NCBI GenBank assembly: GCA_964631235.1
Contig: CAZVZX010000002.1
Span: forward strand, 1-64,000
Source: JARKPK01 sp964631235
Lineage (GTDB): Bacteria > Planctomycetota > Planctomycetia > Pirellulales > Thermoguttaceae
DNA: 64,000 nucleotides
Direction: 5' to 3'
The position numbers and the translations under genes are program-made. This document shows positions 1 to 8,705 of the stretch, one piece after another. The notes below the pieces were generated by a model. The model was not told the origin of the DNA. It did no database searches and saw only the letters and a list, made by a program, of their open reading frames with translations. Position 1 is the first letter of the stretch; every line of letters starts with the position of its first letter.

Positions 1-2
1 GC

Positions 3-2963
3 GAATCGCGCGGCGCGGCAATCCGCATTCGCGGTGCGCGCGTGCATAATCTGAGAGACGTAAGCCTCGACCTCCCTCGCGACCGCCTGATTGTGATCAC
101 CGGTCCGAGCGGGTCGGGCAAGAGTTCGTTGGCCTTCGACACTCTGTATGCCGAGGGGCAGCGACAGTACATCGAAAGCCTTTCGGTGTACGCGCGGCAG
201 TTTCTCAATCAGCTTGAGCGGCCCGACGTCGATCTGATTGAAGGTCTGCCGCCGACGATTTGCATCGACCAGCGGTCGGGCAGCCAAAACCCGCGAAGCA
301 CGGTGGCGACGATTACGGAGGTGTACGACTACCTCCGTTTGCTTTACGCTCGGTTGGGGCAAGCAACTTGCTGGAAGTGCGGCGAACCGATTCGGCCGCA
401 AACGACCGAGCAGATTGTGGACCGCCTGTTGGACTATGCCGAGGGTACGCGGCTGATGATCTTGGCCCCGTTGGTTCGGGGCCGAAAAGGCGAGCATCAG
501 GAAGTGCTGGCCGGCGTGCGCAAGGCCGGATTTGTTCGCGTGCGGGTGGACGGGGTCGTTTACGACGTCGAACAGCCGCCGTCGTTGGCGCGGCAAAAAG
601 TCCACCATATCGAGGCCGTCGTGGACCGTCTCGTTCTCCGCGAAGGCATTCGCGCTCGTTTGGCCGAGTCGATCCAGCTCGGGTTGCGGCATGGCGAAGG
701 GTTGGTGACGGCCAGCGTGGAGCATCGCCGCAATGGGGAAGCCACGTGGAGCGACACACTGTTCAGCACGCACCACTCGTGCCCGAATTGTCGCATCGAC
801 TATGAAGAGCTGGAGCCGCGGAGTTTCAGCTTCAATAGTCCCTATGGGGCATGCCCGGAATGCGACGGATTAGGAGCGCGCGTCGGTTTCGATCCGGAGT
901 TGGTTGTGCCCGACGATTCGCTTTCGCTGGCACAGGGCGCGATTGCCCCTTGGCGCAAAGCGACGGCATCGCGGCAGAAGAAGCTGCAAGAGGTGGTGCA
1001 GGGTTTTCTCAAGTCGGCGGGGGTGCGGTGGAATACGCCGCTGGCGAAGTATCCCGCCAAGGTCCGTTCCCAGTTGCTCGAAGGCGACGGCAAGCAGTTC
1101 CCCGGAGTGCTGCATCTCTTGGAGAAACAGTACGCTACGACGTTGAACGAGTCGCTGCGGCAGACGCTGGAACTGTTCCGCAGCGAAATGCCCTGCCGGG
1201 CGTGCGGGGGAAGCCGATTGCGTCCCGAGGCGCGCAGCGTTCGTATTGCGGAGCGATCAATCGATCAGGCGACGGCGTTGACCGCAGCCGAGGCTGCGCA
1301 GTTTTTCGGCTCATTGACGTTTCCGCGTGACCAGCGCGCCGTGGCCGCGCCGCTTCTAAGCGAGATCACCTCGCGTCTTGAATTCTTGGTAAAGGTGGGG
1401 CTGGGCTATCTCAATCTCAATCGAGCGGCGGCGACGCTGAGCGGCGGTGAGCTCCAACGTGTTCGATTGGCGGCCGGTTTGGGTTCGGGGTTGGTCGGCG
1501 CCTGCTATGTGCTCGACGAGCCGTCGATCGGCCTGCACCCGCGCGACAATCAACGGCTCATCGACGCACTTCGCGACCTGCAACAACGTGAAAACACCGT
1601 GATCGTCGTCGAACACGACGAGGCGATCATGCGCCAAGCCGATTGGATCGTCGATTTGGGCCCGGGGGCCGGAAAGCACGGCGGCGAGGTCGTTGCCGAG
1701 GGAACGCCCGAGCAGGTGGCCGCCAATCCGCGTTCGTTGACCGGGCGATATTTGTCGGGGCATGAGGCGATTCCGATCGGCCCCCGCCGCCGTCCGGCAC
1801 GCAGCCGCGCGATCGAGATCGGGGGGGCCTCGGCGAACAACCTGCAAAACGTCACCGTTCGGTTTCCGTTGGGGGTGTTCGTGTGCGTTACCGGGGTAAG
1901 CGGATCGGGGAAAAGCACCCTGGTGGAGGAGACGCTTGCGCGGTCGTTGCGCCTGCGGCTGACGGGAAGCGGGCCGCGCCCGGGACCATGCAAATACATT
2001 CGCGGCGCGAATCTGATCGATAAGGTCGTGCAAATCGATCAGACTCCCATCGGCCGAACACCGCGGAGCAACCCGGCGACCTATACCGGAGTGTTCGATG
2101 AGATCCGCAAAGTGTTTGCCAACACGCGCGAGTCGAAACAGCGCGGCTATCGCGCCGGGCGGTTCAGCTTTAATGTCAAAGGCGGCCGCTGCGAAGAGTG
2201 TCAGGGGCAGGGCCAGAAGCGGATCGAGATGAATTTTCTGCCGGATTTGTTCGTAACTTGTCCGGTGTGCGAAGGGCGGCGGTTCAATCGCCAAACGTTG
2301 GAGGTGCGCTACCGCGATCGGACCATTGCCGACGTGCTCGATCTGTCGGTGGATGAGGCGGTCGAGTTCTTCGATGCCTTTCCTACGTTGAAACGATTGC
2401 TTTCGAGTCTGCAAGAGGTCGGCTTGGGGTATCTTGCGCTCGGCCAGCCCTGCACGACGCTTTCGGGCGGCGAAACGCAGCGGATCAAATTGGCGGCGGA
2501 ACTCAGCCGCGTCGATACCGGCAACACCCTGTACATTCTCGATGAGCCGACCACGGGCCTGCATTTCGACGATGTTCGAAAACTGCTGACCGTGCTTCAT
2601 CGATTAGTCGATCGCGGCAACTCAGTGGTGGTGATCGAGCATCACCTCGACGTGATCAAGACGGCCGATTGGATTATCGATCTCGGCCCGGAGGGAGGAA
2701 GCGGCGGCGGACGGGTTACCGCCGAAGGCACGCCCGAACAAATCGCATCGCTGGCGGAGAACCATACGGGCCGATGCTTGCAGAGCGTGCTTTCGGTTGG
2801 CGCAACTTCCGTGGCAACGGCCGGCAATCTGCCGGGCGCGAAGTCAGGCAGGCCGACGGTTCGGGCGGCGGGCGGGGCGGCAAGGCAAGCCGCGAGCACG
2901 TCGGGCCACTCCGATCGACCAGAGCGCGCGGCCGAAACGCCGAAGCCGGACGAAATGCGTTGA
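3..2963 (+). CDS. uvrA: UvrABC system protein A, 5'-truncated by the window edge
   Basis: Damage-recognition ATPase of nucleotide excision repair; it acts in the cytoplasm as a dimer with UvrB. The reading frame is open to base 3 and the residues before the internal GTG at 42 (IRIRGAR) match the usual UvrA beginning, so the true start lies left of the window. Two ABC modules are visible: Walker A GPSGSGKSS near the N-terminus and GVSGSGKST in the middle, with signatures LSGGELQRVRLA and LSGGETQRIKLA. Zinc-finger cysteine pairs appear as CPNC...CPEC in the first half and CEEC...CPVC in the second. The segment between them corresponds to the UvrB-binding and insertion domains. Roughly the last 60 residues are a low-complexity Ala/Arg/Gly/Ser tail beyond the conserved core. 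Assignment is very secure. Confidence 0.97.
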   Translation, partial: ESRGAAIRIRGARVHNLRDVSLDLPRDRLIVITGPSGSGKSSLAFDTLYAEGQRQYIESLSVYARQFLNQLERPDVDLIEGLPPTICIDQRSGSQNPRSTVATITEVYDYLRLLYARLGQATCWKCGEPIRPQTTEQIVDRLLDYAEGTRLMILAPLVRGRKGEHQEVLAGVRKAGFVRVRVDGVVYDVEQPPSLARQKVHHIEAVVDRLVLREGIRARLAESIQLGLRHGEGLVTASVEHRRNGEATWSDTLFSTHHSCPNCRIDYEELEPRSFSFNSPYGACPECDGLGARVGFDPELVVPDDSLSLAQGAIAPWRKATASRQKKLQEVVQGFLKSAGVRWNTPLAKYPAKVRSQLLEGDGKQFPGVLHLLEKQYATTLNESLRQTLELFRSEMPCRACGGSRLRPEARSVRIAERSIDQATALTAAEAAQFFGSLTFPRDQRAVAAPLLSEITSRLEFLVKVGLGYLNLNRAAATLSGGELQRVRLAAGLGSGLVGACYVLDEPSIGLHPRDNQRLIDALRDLQQRENTVIVVEHDEAIMRQADWIVDLGPGAGKHGGEVVAEGTPEQVAANPRSLTGRYLSGHEAIPIGPRRRPARSRAIEIGGASANNLQNVTVRFPLGVFVCVTGVSGSGKSTLVEETLARSLRLRLTGSGPRPGPCKYIRGANLIDKVVQIDQTPIGRTPRSNPATYTGVFDEIRKVFANTRESKQRGYRAGRFSFNVKGGRCEECQGQGQKRIEMNFLPDLFVTCPVCEGRRFNRQTLEVRYRDRTIADVLDLSVDEAVEFFDAFPTLKRLLSSLQEVGLGYLALGQPCTTLSGGETQRIKLAAELSRVDTGNTLYILDEPTTGLHFDDVRKLLTVLHRLVDRGNSVVVIEHHLDVIKTADWIIDLGPEGGSGGGRVTAEGTPEQIASLAENHTGRCLQSVLSVGATSVATAGNLPGAKSGRPTVRAAGGAARQAASTSGHSDRPERAAETPKPDEMR

Positions 2964-3028
2964 TTCATTCGTTCGATCGCGAGCCGAAAGATTCTCCTCT
3001 CGGTGCGGCGAAGGGATAGAAGGCGGTC

Positions 3029-3982
3029 ATGTTCCATTTTGACGACGGTTTGATGCTCACCCGTGCGCAACTGGCGGTGGACGTTCGGCGTCGGCAGCCG
3101 CGCGGGTTCATTTCGCACGCGCACAGCGACCATATCGCCCGGCATGAATACACGTTATGCACCCCGGAAACTGCCGCCTTGGTGGCTCATCGGTTGGGGC
3201 ACCGTCGCTTTCTGGAACTGCCCTATCGAAAGACGATCGAATGGGGCGGGCTGCGGCTTACCACCTACCCGGCCGGGCACTGTCTGGGTTCGGCCATGCT
3301 GTTGGCGGAGGACGATCAGCACGGACGGCTGCTTTATACCGGCGATTTCAAGTTGGGGCCGTCGGCCACCGCCGAGCAAGCGGAGCTTCCCCGCGCAGAT
3401 GTTTTGGTGATCGAAAGCACGTACGGCGATCCCCACTATCGACTGCCGCCGCGCGAAGAGGCCGTGGCTCAATTGATCGCGGTGGCGGCCGAGGCGGTTG
3501 AGAAGAAGGCGGTTCCGGTGGTCCTTGCCTACACCTTGGGGAAAGCCCAAGAGGTGACGAAGATATTGACGACGGCCGGATTCCCCGTGGTGCAGCATCG
3601 CGATGTTTATGCCGTCAGCGCTGTGTACCGCCGGTGCGGAGTCGATTTAGGACCGATCGAGCGGTTCGAGGGCACGGTTCCACGAGGCGCGGTGTTGGTT
3701 GTGCCTCCGCGGGTCGGTCCGCCGCCGGGCATCGGCCGCTGCCTGACGATCATGGCTACAGGCTGGGCGATGGCCCCTTGGATGACGCGCGGGCGCGGCG
3801 TCGATCGGGCGGTGCCGCTTTCGGACCATGCCGACTACGACGAATTGATCGAGGCTGTCCGGCGGGTCGAGCCGCAGCAGGTGTATTGCACGCACGGACC
3901 GGCGGAGTTCGTCGAACGGTTGCGCGACGAAGGATTCGACGCTTACCCGCTGGGCCGAGCGCGCCAGTCGCGGCTTTTTTGA
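3029..3982 (+). CDS. MBL-fold nuclease-like hydrolase (CPSF/SNM1-type exonuclease family)
   Basis: A 317-residue metallo-beta-lactamase-fold protein. The metal-binding motif SHAHSDHI near residue 30 is the classic HxHxDH. YTGDFKLG near residue 110 and IESTYGDP near residue 130 match the GD and E-(S/T)-TYG motifs of the beta-CASP/RNase J/SNM1 relatives, and a late histidine lies in YCTHGP. Relatives are predicted RNA 3'-processing factors or DNA-ligase-associated exonucleases; no ligase gene is adjacent here. It starts 65 bp after uvrA on the same strand, so co-transcription with the repair gene is possible. Whether the substrate is RNA or DNA cannot be told from the sequence. Confidence 0.8.
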   Translation: MFHFDDGLMLTRAQLAVDVRRRQPRGFISHAHSDHIARHEYTLCTPETAALVAHRLGHRRFLELPYRKTIEWGGLRLTTYPAGHCLGSAMLLAEDDQHGRLLYTGDFKLGPSATAEQAELPRADVLVIESTYGDPHYRLPPREEAVAQLIAVAAEAVEKKAVPVVLAYTLGKAQEVTKILTTAGFPVVQHRDVYAVSAVYRRCGVDLGPIERFEGTVPRGAVLVVPPRVGPPPGIGRCLTIMATGWAMAPWMTRGRGVDRAVPLSDHADYDELIEAVRRVEPQQVYCTHGPAEFVERLRDEGFDAYPLGRARQSRLF

Positions 3983-4311
3983 CCGCCAGCCCCCCGTCGC
4001 CGGCCGGGCCGACAGCGCCGACCGGCGGACGAGCTTTTCCGAGTGGCCGGTTTTTTCGGCGAGCTCCGCGACCGCGGGGATTCCGGGGGCGTTTTTCCAT
4101 CGACGGGGCGTTCCGGCGAGGGCGGGCCGAAATTGTTCGGGAAAATGGCGTTGCGGTGTCTCTTCGGTTATAATTGTCCGCAACAGTCTTGATTTCTGCG
4201 CGCGGCAGCCGCAACGACTGCGGTGCGCGACGCACTCACCGGTGTCGAGCGCGTCAGCGCGAGCAAGCCTGGTTCCCGCCTACCGTTCCTCTTGGTTTCG
4301 GAGATTCAACA
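3983..4311. other. Intergenic, 329 bp
   Basis: No convincing gene. It holds a TATAAT hexamer at 4169-4174, 138 bp before the ThuA gene, but no -35 hexamer at proper spacing, so the promoter is only suggested. Confidence 0.5.
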
Positions 4312-5187
4312 ATGAAACGTCGTGATGTGTTGATTGGCGCCGGCGTCGGTCTGCTGGGCGTCTCGGTCTTTCCTCTGGGTTGGACGGCCGCCGCCGAGAA
4401 AAAAACGCAGAAGGTGTTGTTTTTCACTCGCAGCAATGGATTCGAACACGAAGCGGTGAAACGCAAGAACGACCAACTCGGCTACGGCGAAAAAGCCTTG
4501 ATCGAGATGGGCAAGTCGGCCGGATTCGAGGTCGAAGTGACCAAAGACGGCGCCGTCTTTGATGGCGATCTGAGCAAGTGGGATTGCATCGCGTTTTACA
4601 CCTCCGGCAATCTCACCGGCAAAGGCAAGAACCCGGGCGCGGATATGAGCGAAGAGGGCAAGAAAAAGCTGCTTGCCGCCATCGCGGATGGCAAACCGTT
4701 CGTTGGGTTCCATTCGGCCACCGATTCGTTCCGCTCCAGTGGAATTGATCCGTACATTGCCATGATCGGCGGCGAGTTCCTCTCGCACGGCCCGCAACAG
4801 GTGGCCACGCTGACCAATGTGTCGCCGAAGTTTCCCGGAGTCGAAGGGATCGACAAACTATCGCTCAACGAGGAATGGTACGCGATGGGCAAATTCGCCA
4901 AGGACTTGCACGTAATCCTCGTGCAAGAGACCGCCGGCATGAAAGGCGACTGCTATCAGCGGCCCAACTTCCCGGCGACCTGGGCGCGGATGCACAACAA
5001 GGGTCGCGTCTTTTACACCTCGTTCGGACATCGCGACGATATTTGGACCAACCCGACGGTTCAGAAGATCATTCTCGGCGGCATGGCGTGGGCGATGGGC
5101 AATGTGAATGCCGACGTCACCCCGAACATCGAGAAGGTGACGCCGCAAGCCAACCAATTGCCCGAACCTCAAAAGAAGAAGCAATAG
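4312..5187 (+). CDS. Exported ThuA-domain protein
   Basis: A 291-residue protein with an N-terminal export signal: MKRR, a hydrophobic stretch and an Ala-rich end (WTAAAEK) at about residues 1-28. The RR pair followed by DVLIGAG resembles a Tat signal, though a Sec signal is possible. The rest is a ThuA (trehalose-utilisation) domain with a class-I-amidotransferase-like fold: VLFFTRSNGFEHEAV near the start, PFVGFHSATDSFR near residue 135 and VFYTSFGHRDD near residue 240. Planctomycetes encode many such proteins and their substrates are mostly unknown. The frame stays open 46 codons upstream, but ATG 4312 gives the clean signal peptide and was chosen. No partner gene indicates a sugar substrate. 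Confidence 0.85.
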   Translation: MKRRDVLIGAGVGLLGVSVFPLGWTAAAEKKTQKVLFFTRSNGFEHEAVKRKNDQLGYGEKALIEMGKSAGFEVEVTKDGAVFDGDLSKWDCIAFYTSGNLTGKGKNPGADMSEEGKKKLLAAIADGKPFVGFHSATDSFRSSGIDPYIAMIGGEFLSHGPQQVATLTNVSPKFPGVEGIDKLSLNEEWYAMGKFAKDLHVILVQETAGMKGDCYQRPNFPATWARMHNKGRVFYTSFGHRDDIWTNPTVQKIILGGMAWAMGNVNADVTPNIEKVTPQANQLPEPQKKKQ

Positions 5188-5486
5188 GATCGTTCGAAGC
5201 GATTACGGGCGGCCGGTTGCCGGCGAGCCGGTTCGCGGTTCGGCAGCCGGTTCGCTCCGGCTTGGGCGATTGAACAGCGGCAGAGGTGCAATTGAGCCGT
5301 TGTCGCTGCGGGAACGACGCAAGTCGCACCGGGGATTTATTTCCCGAGATATTGACGATAGCCCGATCGCCTCGGCGACGGCTGCAATCGGCTCCGCACT
5401 TGCGGTGGCCGCAGTCGTTGCCGAGGCGAGTTCGTTTTTGAGCGCGCCTGACGGTACGCTTTCTTGCCCTGTTGGGACAGCGCGCT
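5188..5486. other. Convergent intergenic region, 299 bp
   Basis: Lies between the 3' ends of the ThuA gene and the minus-strand zinc-ribbon protein. It contains an 11-bp direct repeat (AGCCGGTTCGC at 5226-5236 and 5245-5255). Nothing supports a gene. Confidence 0.4.
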
Positions 5487-6446
5487 TCACGTTGGGCTTT
5501 TGGAAGCGAAAAACTCGGCCGTTTCCCGGCGCCAAAGGGCGGCCAGTCGGCCGGCCAAATATGCCCCGAGAGAATTGGTGAGCAAAACGCAGGCGCACCA
5601 CCCGCGCGCGAAGTGACGCACGTCGGTTAGTTCCAGGGCGACTGCCCGATCCGGCGGAGTGGCTACCGCCAAGGCCGTGGCCGCACCGTAACACGCGGCG
5701 GCGACGGCGAAGACGATCATCAACACCCACGCACTGGCCCAGTCGGGCATAAGCACGCTCCATACGAGATAGGCCAACTGGACAACCGCGATGAAGAGGG
5801 CCCATCGCGCGTACAAGGGCGCCGATGCCGGATTGAGGTGCCCGGCGACGATCAGCGGCAGCACGCTGAAAAAGGTCAGACCGCCCAAAAGGCTGATCAG
5901 GTGTTTCAATTCTTTGCGGCGCTTGTCGGCAATGCGTTGCAACGAGGCGGGCGGTTTGCGTCGCTGCGGGAATATCTGTGGCATATCGCCCTCCAAGGCT
6001 GGGCCGCTTTCAACCGTTCGCGACGGATCATGAGCCGCGGCATTGCCGCAGTCGATCTCACCGCTTCGCCGCGCGAGGCGGTCCGTCGGCGAGGTAGGCC
6101 CCGCCGGCTCGGTTTGGGGCGAAAACACTGGTCGGCGCTCGACATCGATCGAACGAACGGCGCTGGGCCGGCCCGGCCAACCCTCGAACTCCGATCGCCG
6201 ATGGTCGGCCAACGGGCCTTCGACGGTTCGTTGATGGCTCGCCGCCTGGCCCGCCCAAACGGGCTTGTGTCGTTTCGCGGTAAGATGTCGGCGTCCGCCG
6301 ACGCGCTGCGCGTGGGCGTAGCGAATTTGAGCCGGTTGCGGAACGATCACCGACATGCGGCAACGCGGGCACCGCACGACGCGCCCGCTGGTCGCGGCGT
6401 CGGCCGTCAGCGCATGCCCGCTCGGACAGAAGAATCGCAGCTTCAT
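5487..6446 (-). CDS. Predicted membrane protein with N-terminal zinc-ribbon-like motif
   Basis: Not recognised as a named family. From ATG 6446 it is 319 residues. The first 35 residues contain a CPSGH...CPRC pattern that probably binds zinc, a layout common at the start of planctomycete hypothetical proteins. Residues 40-170 are a low-complexity Arg/Pro/Ser-rich linker. The C-terminal half has about four hydrophobic segments (for example VLPLIVAGHL, FIAVVQLAYLVWSVLM, WVLMIVFAVAAACYG, CACVLLTNSLGAYLAG), so it is an inner-membrane protein. The frame is open a further 182 codons upstream into hcp, but that part is low-quality sequence antisense-like to hcp in composition; the motif-bearing ATG is preferred. 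It lies downstream of hcp, separated by a strong hairpin. Confidence 0.6.
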   Translation of the reverse strand: MKLRFFCPSGHALTADAATSGRVVRCPRCRMSVIVPQPAQIRYAHAQRVGGRRHLTAKRHKPVWAGQAASHQRTVEGPLADHRRSEFEGWPGRPSAVRSIDVERRPVFSPQTEPAGPTSPTDRLARRSGEIDCGNAAAHDPSRTVESGPALEGDMPQIFPQRRKPPASLQRIADKRRKELKHLISLLGGLTFFSVLPLIVAGHLNPASAPLYARWALFIAVVQLAYLVWSVLMPDWASAWVLMIVFAVAAACYGAATALAVATPPDRAVALELTDVRHFARGWCACVLLTNSLGAYLAGRLAALWRRETAEFFASKSPT

Positions 6447-6487
6447 ACCGGCAGTGTTGCTTGCGGGCACTTCGGCGTCAAGCAGAC

Positions 6488-6513
6488 GCGGCGCCGGTTT
6501 GAGCCGGCGCCGC
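6488..6513 (-). terminator. GC-rich hairpin 3' of hcp
   Basis: Perfect 10-bp stem (6488-6497 with 6504-6513) and 6-nt loop, beginning 32 nt past the hcp stop. There is no U-run after it, so it is either a weak terminator or a 3' stabilising hairpin between hcp and the next gene. Confidence 0.5.
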
Positions 6514-6544
6514 GCCGTCGGCAAGCGAGATACGAAAAGCTCGA

Positions 6545-8206
6545 TCAAACGGCTTGTCCGAGGATTTGTTTCAGGTCTTGCTCGGGCGTCGTGATCGGCG
6601 CGATCTGAAACGTATCGACAAGCACTTTCAGAACGTTGGGGGTGATGAAGGCGGGCAGGGAGGGGCCCAGCCGAATGTTCTTCACGCCCAGGTACAGCAG
6701 CGTCAGCAAGATCGCCACGGCTTTCTGCTCGTACCAGCTTAGCACCATCGAAAGCGGCAGGTCGTTGACCCCGCAATTGAACGCCTTGGCCAGCGCCACG
6801 GCGATTTGAATGGCGGAGTAGGCGTCGTTGCATTGTCCGATGTCGAGCAGCCGCGGGATGCCGCCGATCGACCCGAAGTCGAGCTTGTTGAAGCGGTACT
6901 TGCCGCAGGCGAGCGTGAGAATGACGCAATCTTGCGGCACCTTCTGCACGAAGTCGGTGTAGTAGTTGCGGCCCGGCTTCGCGCCGTCGCACCCTCCGAC
7001 GAGGAAGAAGCGGCGAATCGCGCCGCCCTTGACCGCTTCGATCACTTTGTCGGCCACGCTCATCACGGCGTTGTGGCCGAAGCCGACCAGAATGTTCTGC
7101 TCGGGCCCGTCTTCGGCGAACCCCGGGGCGGCCAAGGCGGCTTCGATCACCGGCGAGAAATCTTTATCGTTGCCGATATGCCGCACGCCGGGCCAAGCCA
7201 CCAGACCGGTGGTGAACAACCGGGCGGAATACGTTTCCTTCGGTTTCTGGATGCAGTTGGTCGTCATCAAGATCGCGCCGGGGAATGCGTCGAACTCCTT
7301 GCGCTGGTCTTGCCAAGCGCCCCCGTAGTTGCCGACCAAGTGCTTGTACTTCTTCAGGCCGGGATACGCATGGCACGGCAGCATTTCGCCGTGGGTATAG
7401 ACGTTGATCCCTTTGCCCTCGGTCTGCCGGAGGAGCAACTCGAGATCGCGCAGGTCGTGGCCCGAAACGAGAATCGCTTTGCCTTTACGCGGGGTGACGC
7501 GAACGGTGGTCGGTTCCGGATGCCCGTAGGCGCCGGTGTTGGCGGCATCGAGCAATTCCATGACCTTCAAATTCAATTCGCCGGTTTTCAACGCCCAGCC
7601 GAGAAGGCCATCGACCGTCGGGGCCGGATCAGTCAGCGCGTTGAGCGCCGCATGGAACGTGGCATAAAGCGACGGATCCTCGCGGCCGAGCACGCGGGCA
7701 TGATCGGCGTAGGCGGCGGCTCCCTTCAATCCGTAGAGCACGATCTCTTGCAGGCTGCACAGGTCGGGGCCAAGCGCCTGTTGGCGAACGGGGATCGAGA
7801 CTTTTTCCGCCTGCGCCAGCAGCCCGTCGAGCGAGTCGGCCGGTTCCCACGCTGCGGGACCGCTTAGGGTTTCGGGCGACCGGCCCGCCTTGCGACAAGC
7901 GTCCTCGTACATCGCCCGTGCGGTGCGCTTGGTCTTCGCGGCACTGTGCAGGTGCGATTGCAATCGCGCCGGGTCGAAATCCACGTTCGTCACCGTGGCA
8001 AAGAGGGCCTCGATCATCTCCCGATCGACCTCGGCGTCGCGCGCCCCCAGCTCGGCCGCGCGATGAGCGTACATCGCGATGCCCTTGGTGGCCTCGATCA
8101 GCAGGTCTTGCAACGCGGCCGTTTTCGGGTCCTTTCCGCAATTGCCGAACACATTGCAGCCCGTGCCTTGCGACACCTGTTCGCATTGAAAACAAAACAT
8201 CGACAT
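6545..8206 (-). CDS. hcp: Hybrid cluster protein (hydroxylamine reductase), class I
   Basis: Cytoplasmic iron-sulfur protein with a 4Fe-2S-2O hybrid cluster, linked to NO reduction, hydroxylamine reduction and protein S-nitrosylation. The N-terminal cysteines C5, C8, C17 and C23 have C-x2-C-x8-C-x5-C spacing, typical of class I proteins from anaerobes that carry a [4Fe-4S] cluster, rather than the wider spacing of enterobacterial class II. The length of 553 residues is also class I. Hybrid-cluster cysteine regions are visible in VGGCDGAKPGRNYY, LTLACGKYRFN and DIGQCNDAYSA. A textbook Shine-Dalgarno (AGGAGG at 8220-8215, 8-nt spacer) fixes ATG 8206. It is divergent from a Crp/Fnr gene, with an FNR-type box between them. 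No hcr reductase is adjacent. Confidence 0.97.
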   Translation of the reverse strand: MSMFCFQCEQVSQGTGCNVFGNCGKDPKTAALQDLLIEATKGIAMYAHRAAELGARDAEVDREMIEALFATVTNVDFDPARLQSHLHSAAKTKRTARAMYEDACRKAGRSPETLSGPAAWEPADSLDGLLAQAEKVSIPVRQQALGPDLCSLQEIVLYGLKGAAAYADHARVLGREDPSLYATFHAALNALTDPAPTVDGLLGWALKTGELNLKVMELLDAANTGAYGHPEPTTVRVTPRKGKAILVSGHDLRDLELLLRQTEGKGINVYTHGEMLPCHAYPGLKKYKHLVGNYGGAWQDQRKEFDAFPGAILMTTNCIQKPKETYSARLFTTGLVAWPGVRHIGNDKDFSPVIEAALAAPGFAEDGPEQNILVGFGHNAVMSVADKVIEAVKGGAIRRFFLVGGCDGAKPGRNYYTDFVQKVPQDCVILTLACGKYRFNKLDFGSIGGIPRLLDIGQCNDAYSAIQIAVALAKAFNCGVNDLPLSMVLSWYEQKAVAILLTLLYLGVKNIRLGPSLPAFITPNVLKVLVDTFQIAPITTPEQDLKQILGQAV

Positions 8207-8705
8207 CAGCTCATCCTCCTAGAAAAAGTGATTCCTCGATCGACAACGACCGCACGACGACGCCGGGCGTCGTGATCGCATCATTCGCCTTACTCGCTGC
8301 TCCCGCCCACATTCGGGCCTTAGAAGTTCCACGTCGCCGATGCGAATCGCCTCCGTGTCCGAAGGGGCGATAGAGAACGGCGGCTCCTGACGGTAGAATA
8401 CTGGTTTCCGCGGGCGCGGCCGAAAGTCGGCTTCGGCTTTCTTCCCGCACGTCTTTAGGCAAGTATAGCCGTTCGGCCTCGATGGGCGATTGATCGAGAT
8501 CAAGCGACCGAAAAAAATTGTTCGAATTTGCCAAAGTACATGCGGCCGAATGGGTTGCGGGGCCATTGGCGCCTTTGCGCGACGATCGGATTTTCGGAGA
8601 GTCGCCGCGCGACGTGCCCGGCGTGCTTCGAAGGCGAAGAGAAGCGGCGAACGGGCGAATCGAGCGCGATTCGTCGCCAGTGGAAACGATGCGATCGAGC
8701 GAATA
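8207..8705. other. Divergent regulatory region hcp / crp-fnr, 499 bp
   Basis: Contains the FNR-type box and -10 element described separately and an A-run at 8511-8517. The predicted hcp leader would be about 250 nt. No gene seen. Confidence 0.6.
8462..8503 (-). promoter_or_regulatory. FNR-type class II promoter for hcp
   Basis: The box TTGAT-N4-ATCAA at 8490-8503 is a perfect match to the FNR consensus. On the minus strand it is followed by exactly 22 nt and then TATACT (8467-8462), a good -10 hexamer. This is the geometry of class II FNR-activated promoters, with the site centred at -41.5 of a start near 8455. On the plus strand no -10 sits at the equivalent distance, so hcp is the likely target. 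Confidence 0.7.

Noticed and set aside
1356..2600. Minus-strand open frame (414 codons) inside uvrA
   Set aside because: Antisense to the conserved second ABC domain of UvrA.
4169..4174. TATAAT before the ThuA gene
   Set aside because: No -35 hexamer at 15-19 bp, so not listed as a promoter.
5270..5581. Plus-strand open frame after the ThuA gene
   Set aside because: Mostly lies opposite the zinc-ribbon membrane protein and lacks a ribosome site or motif.
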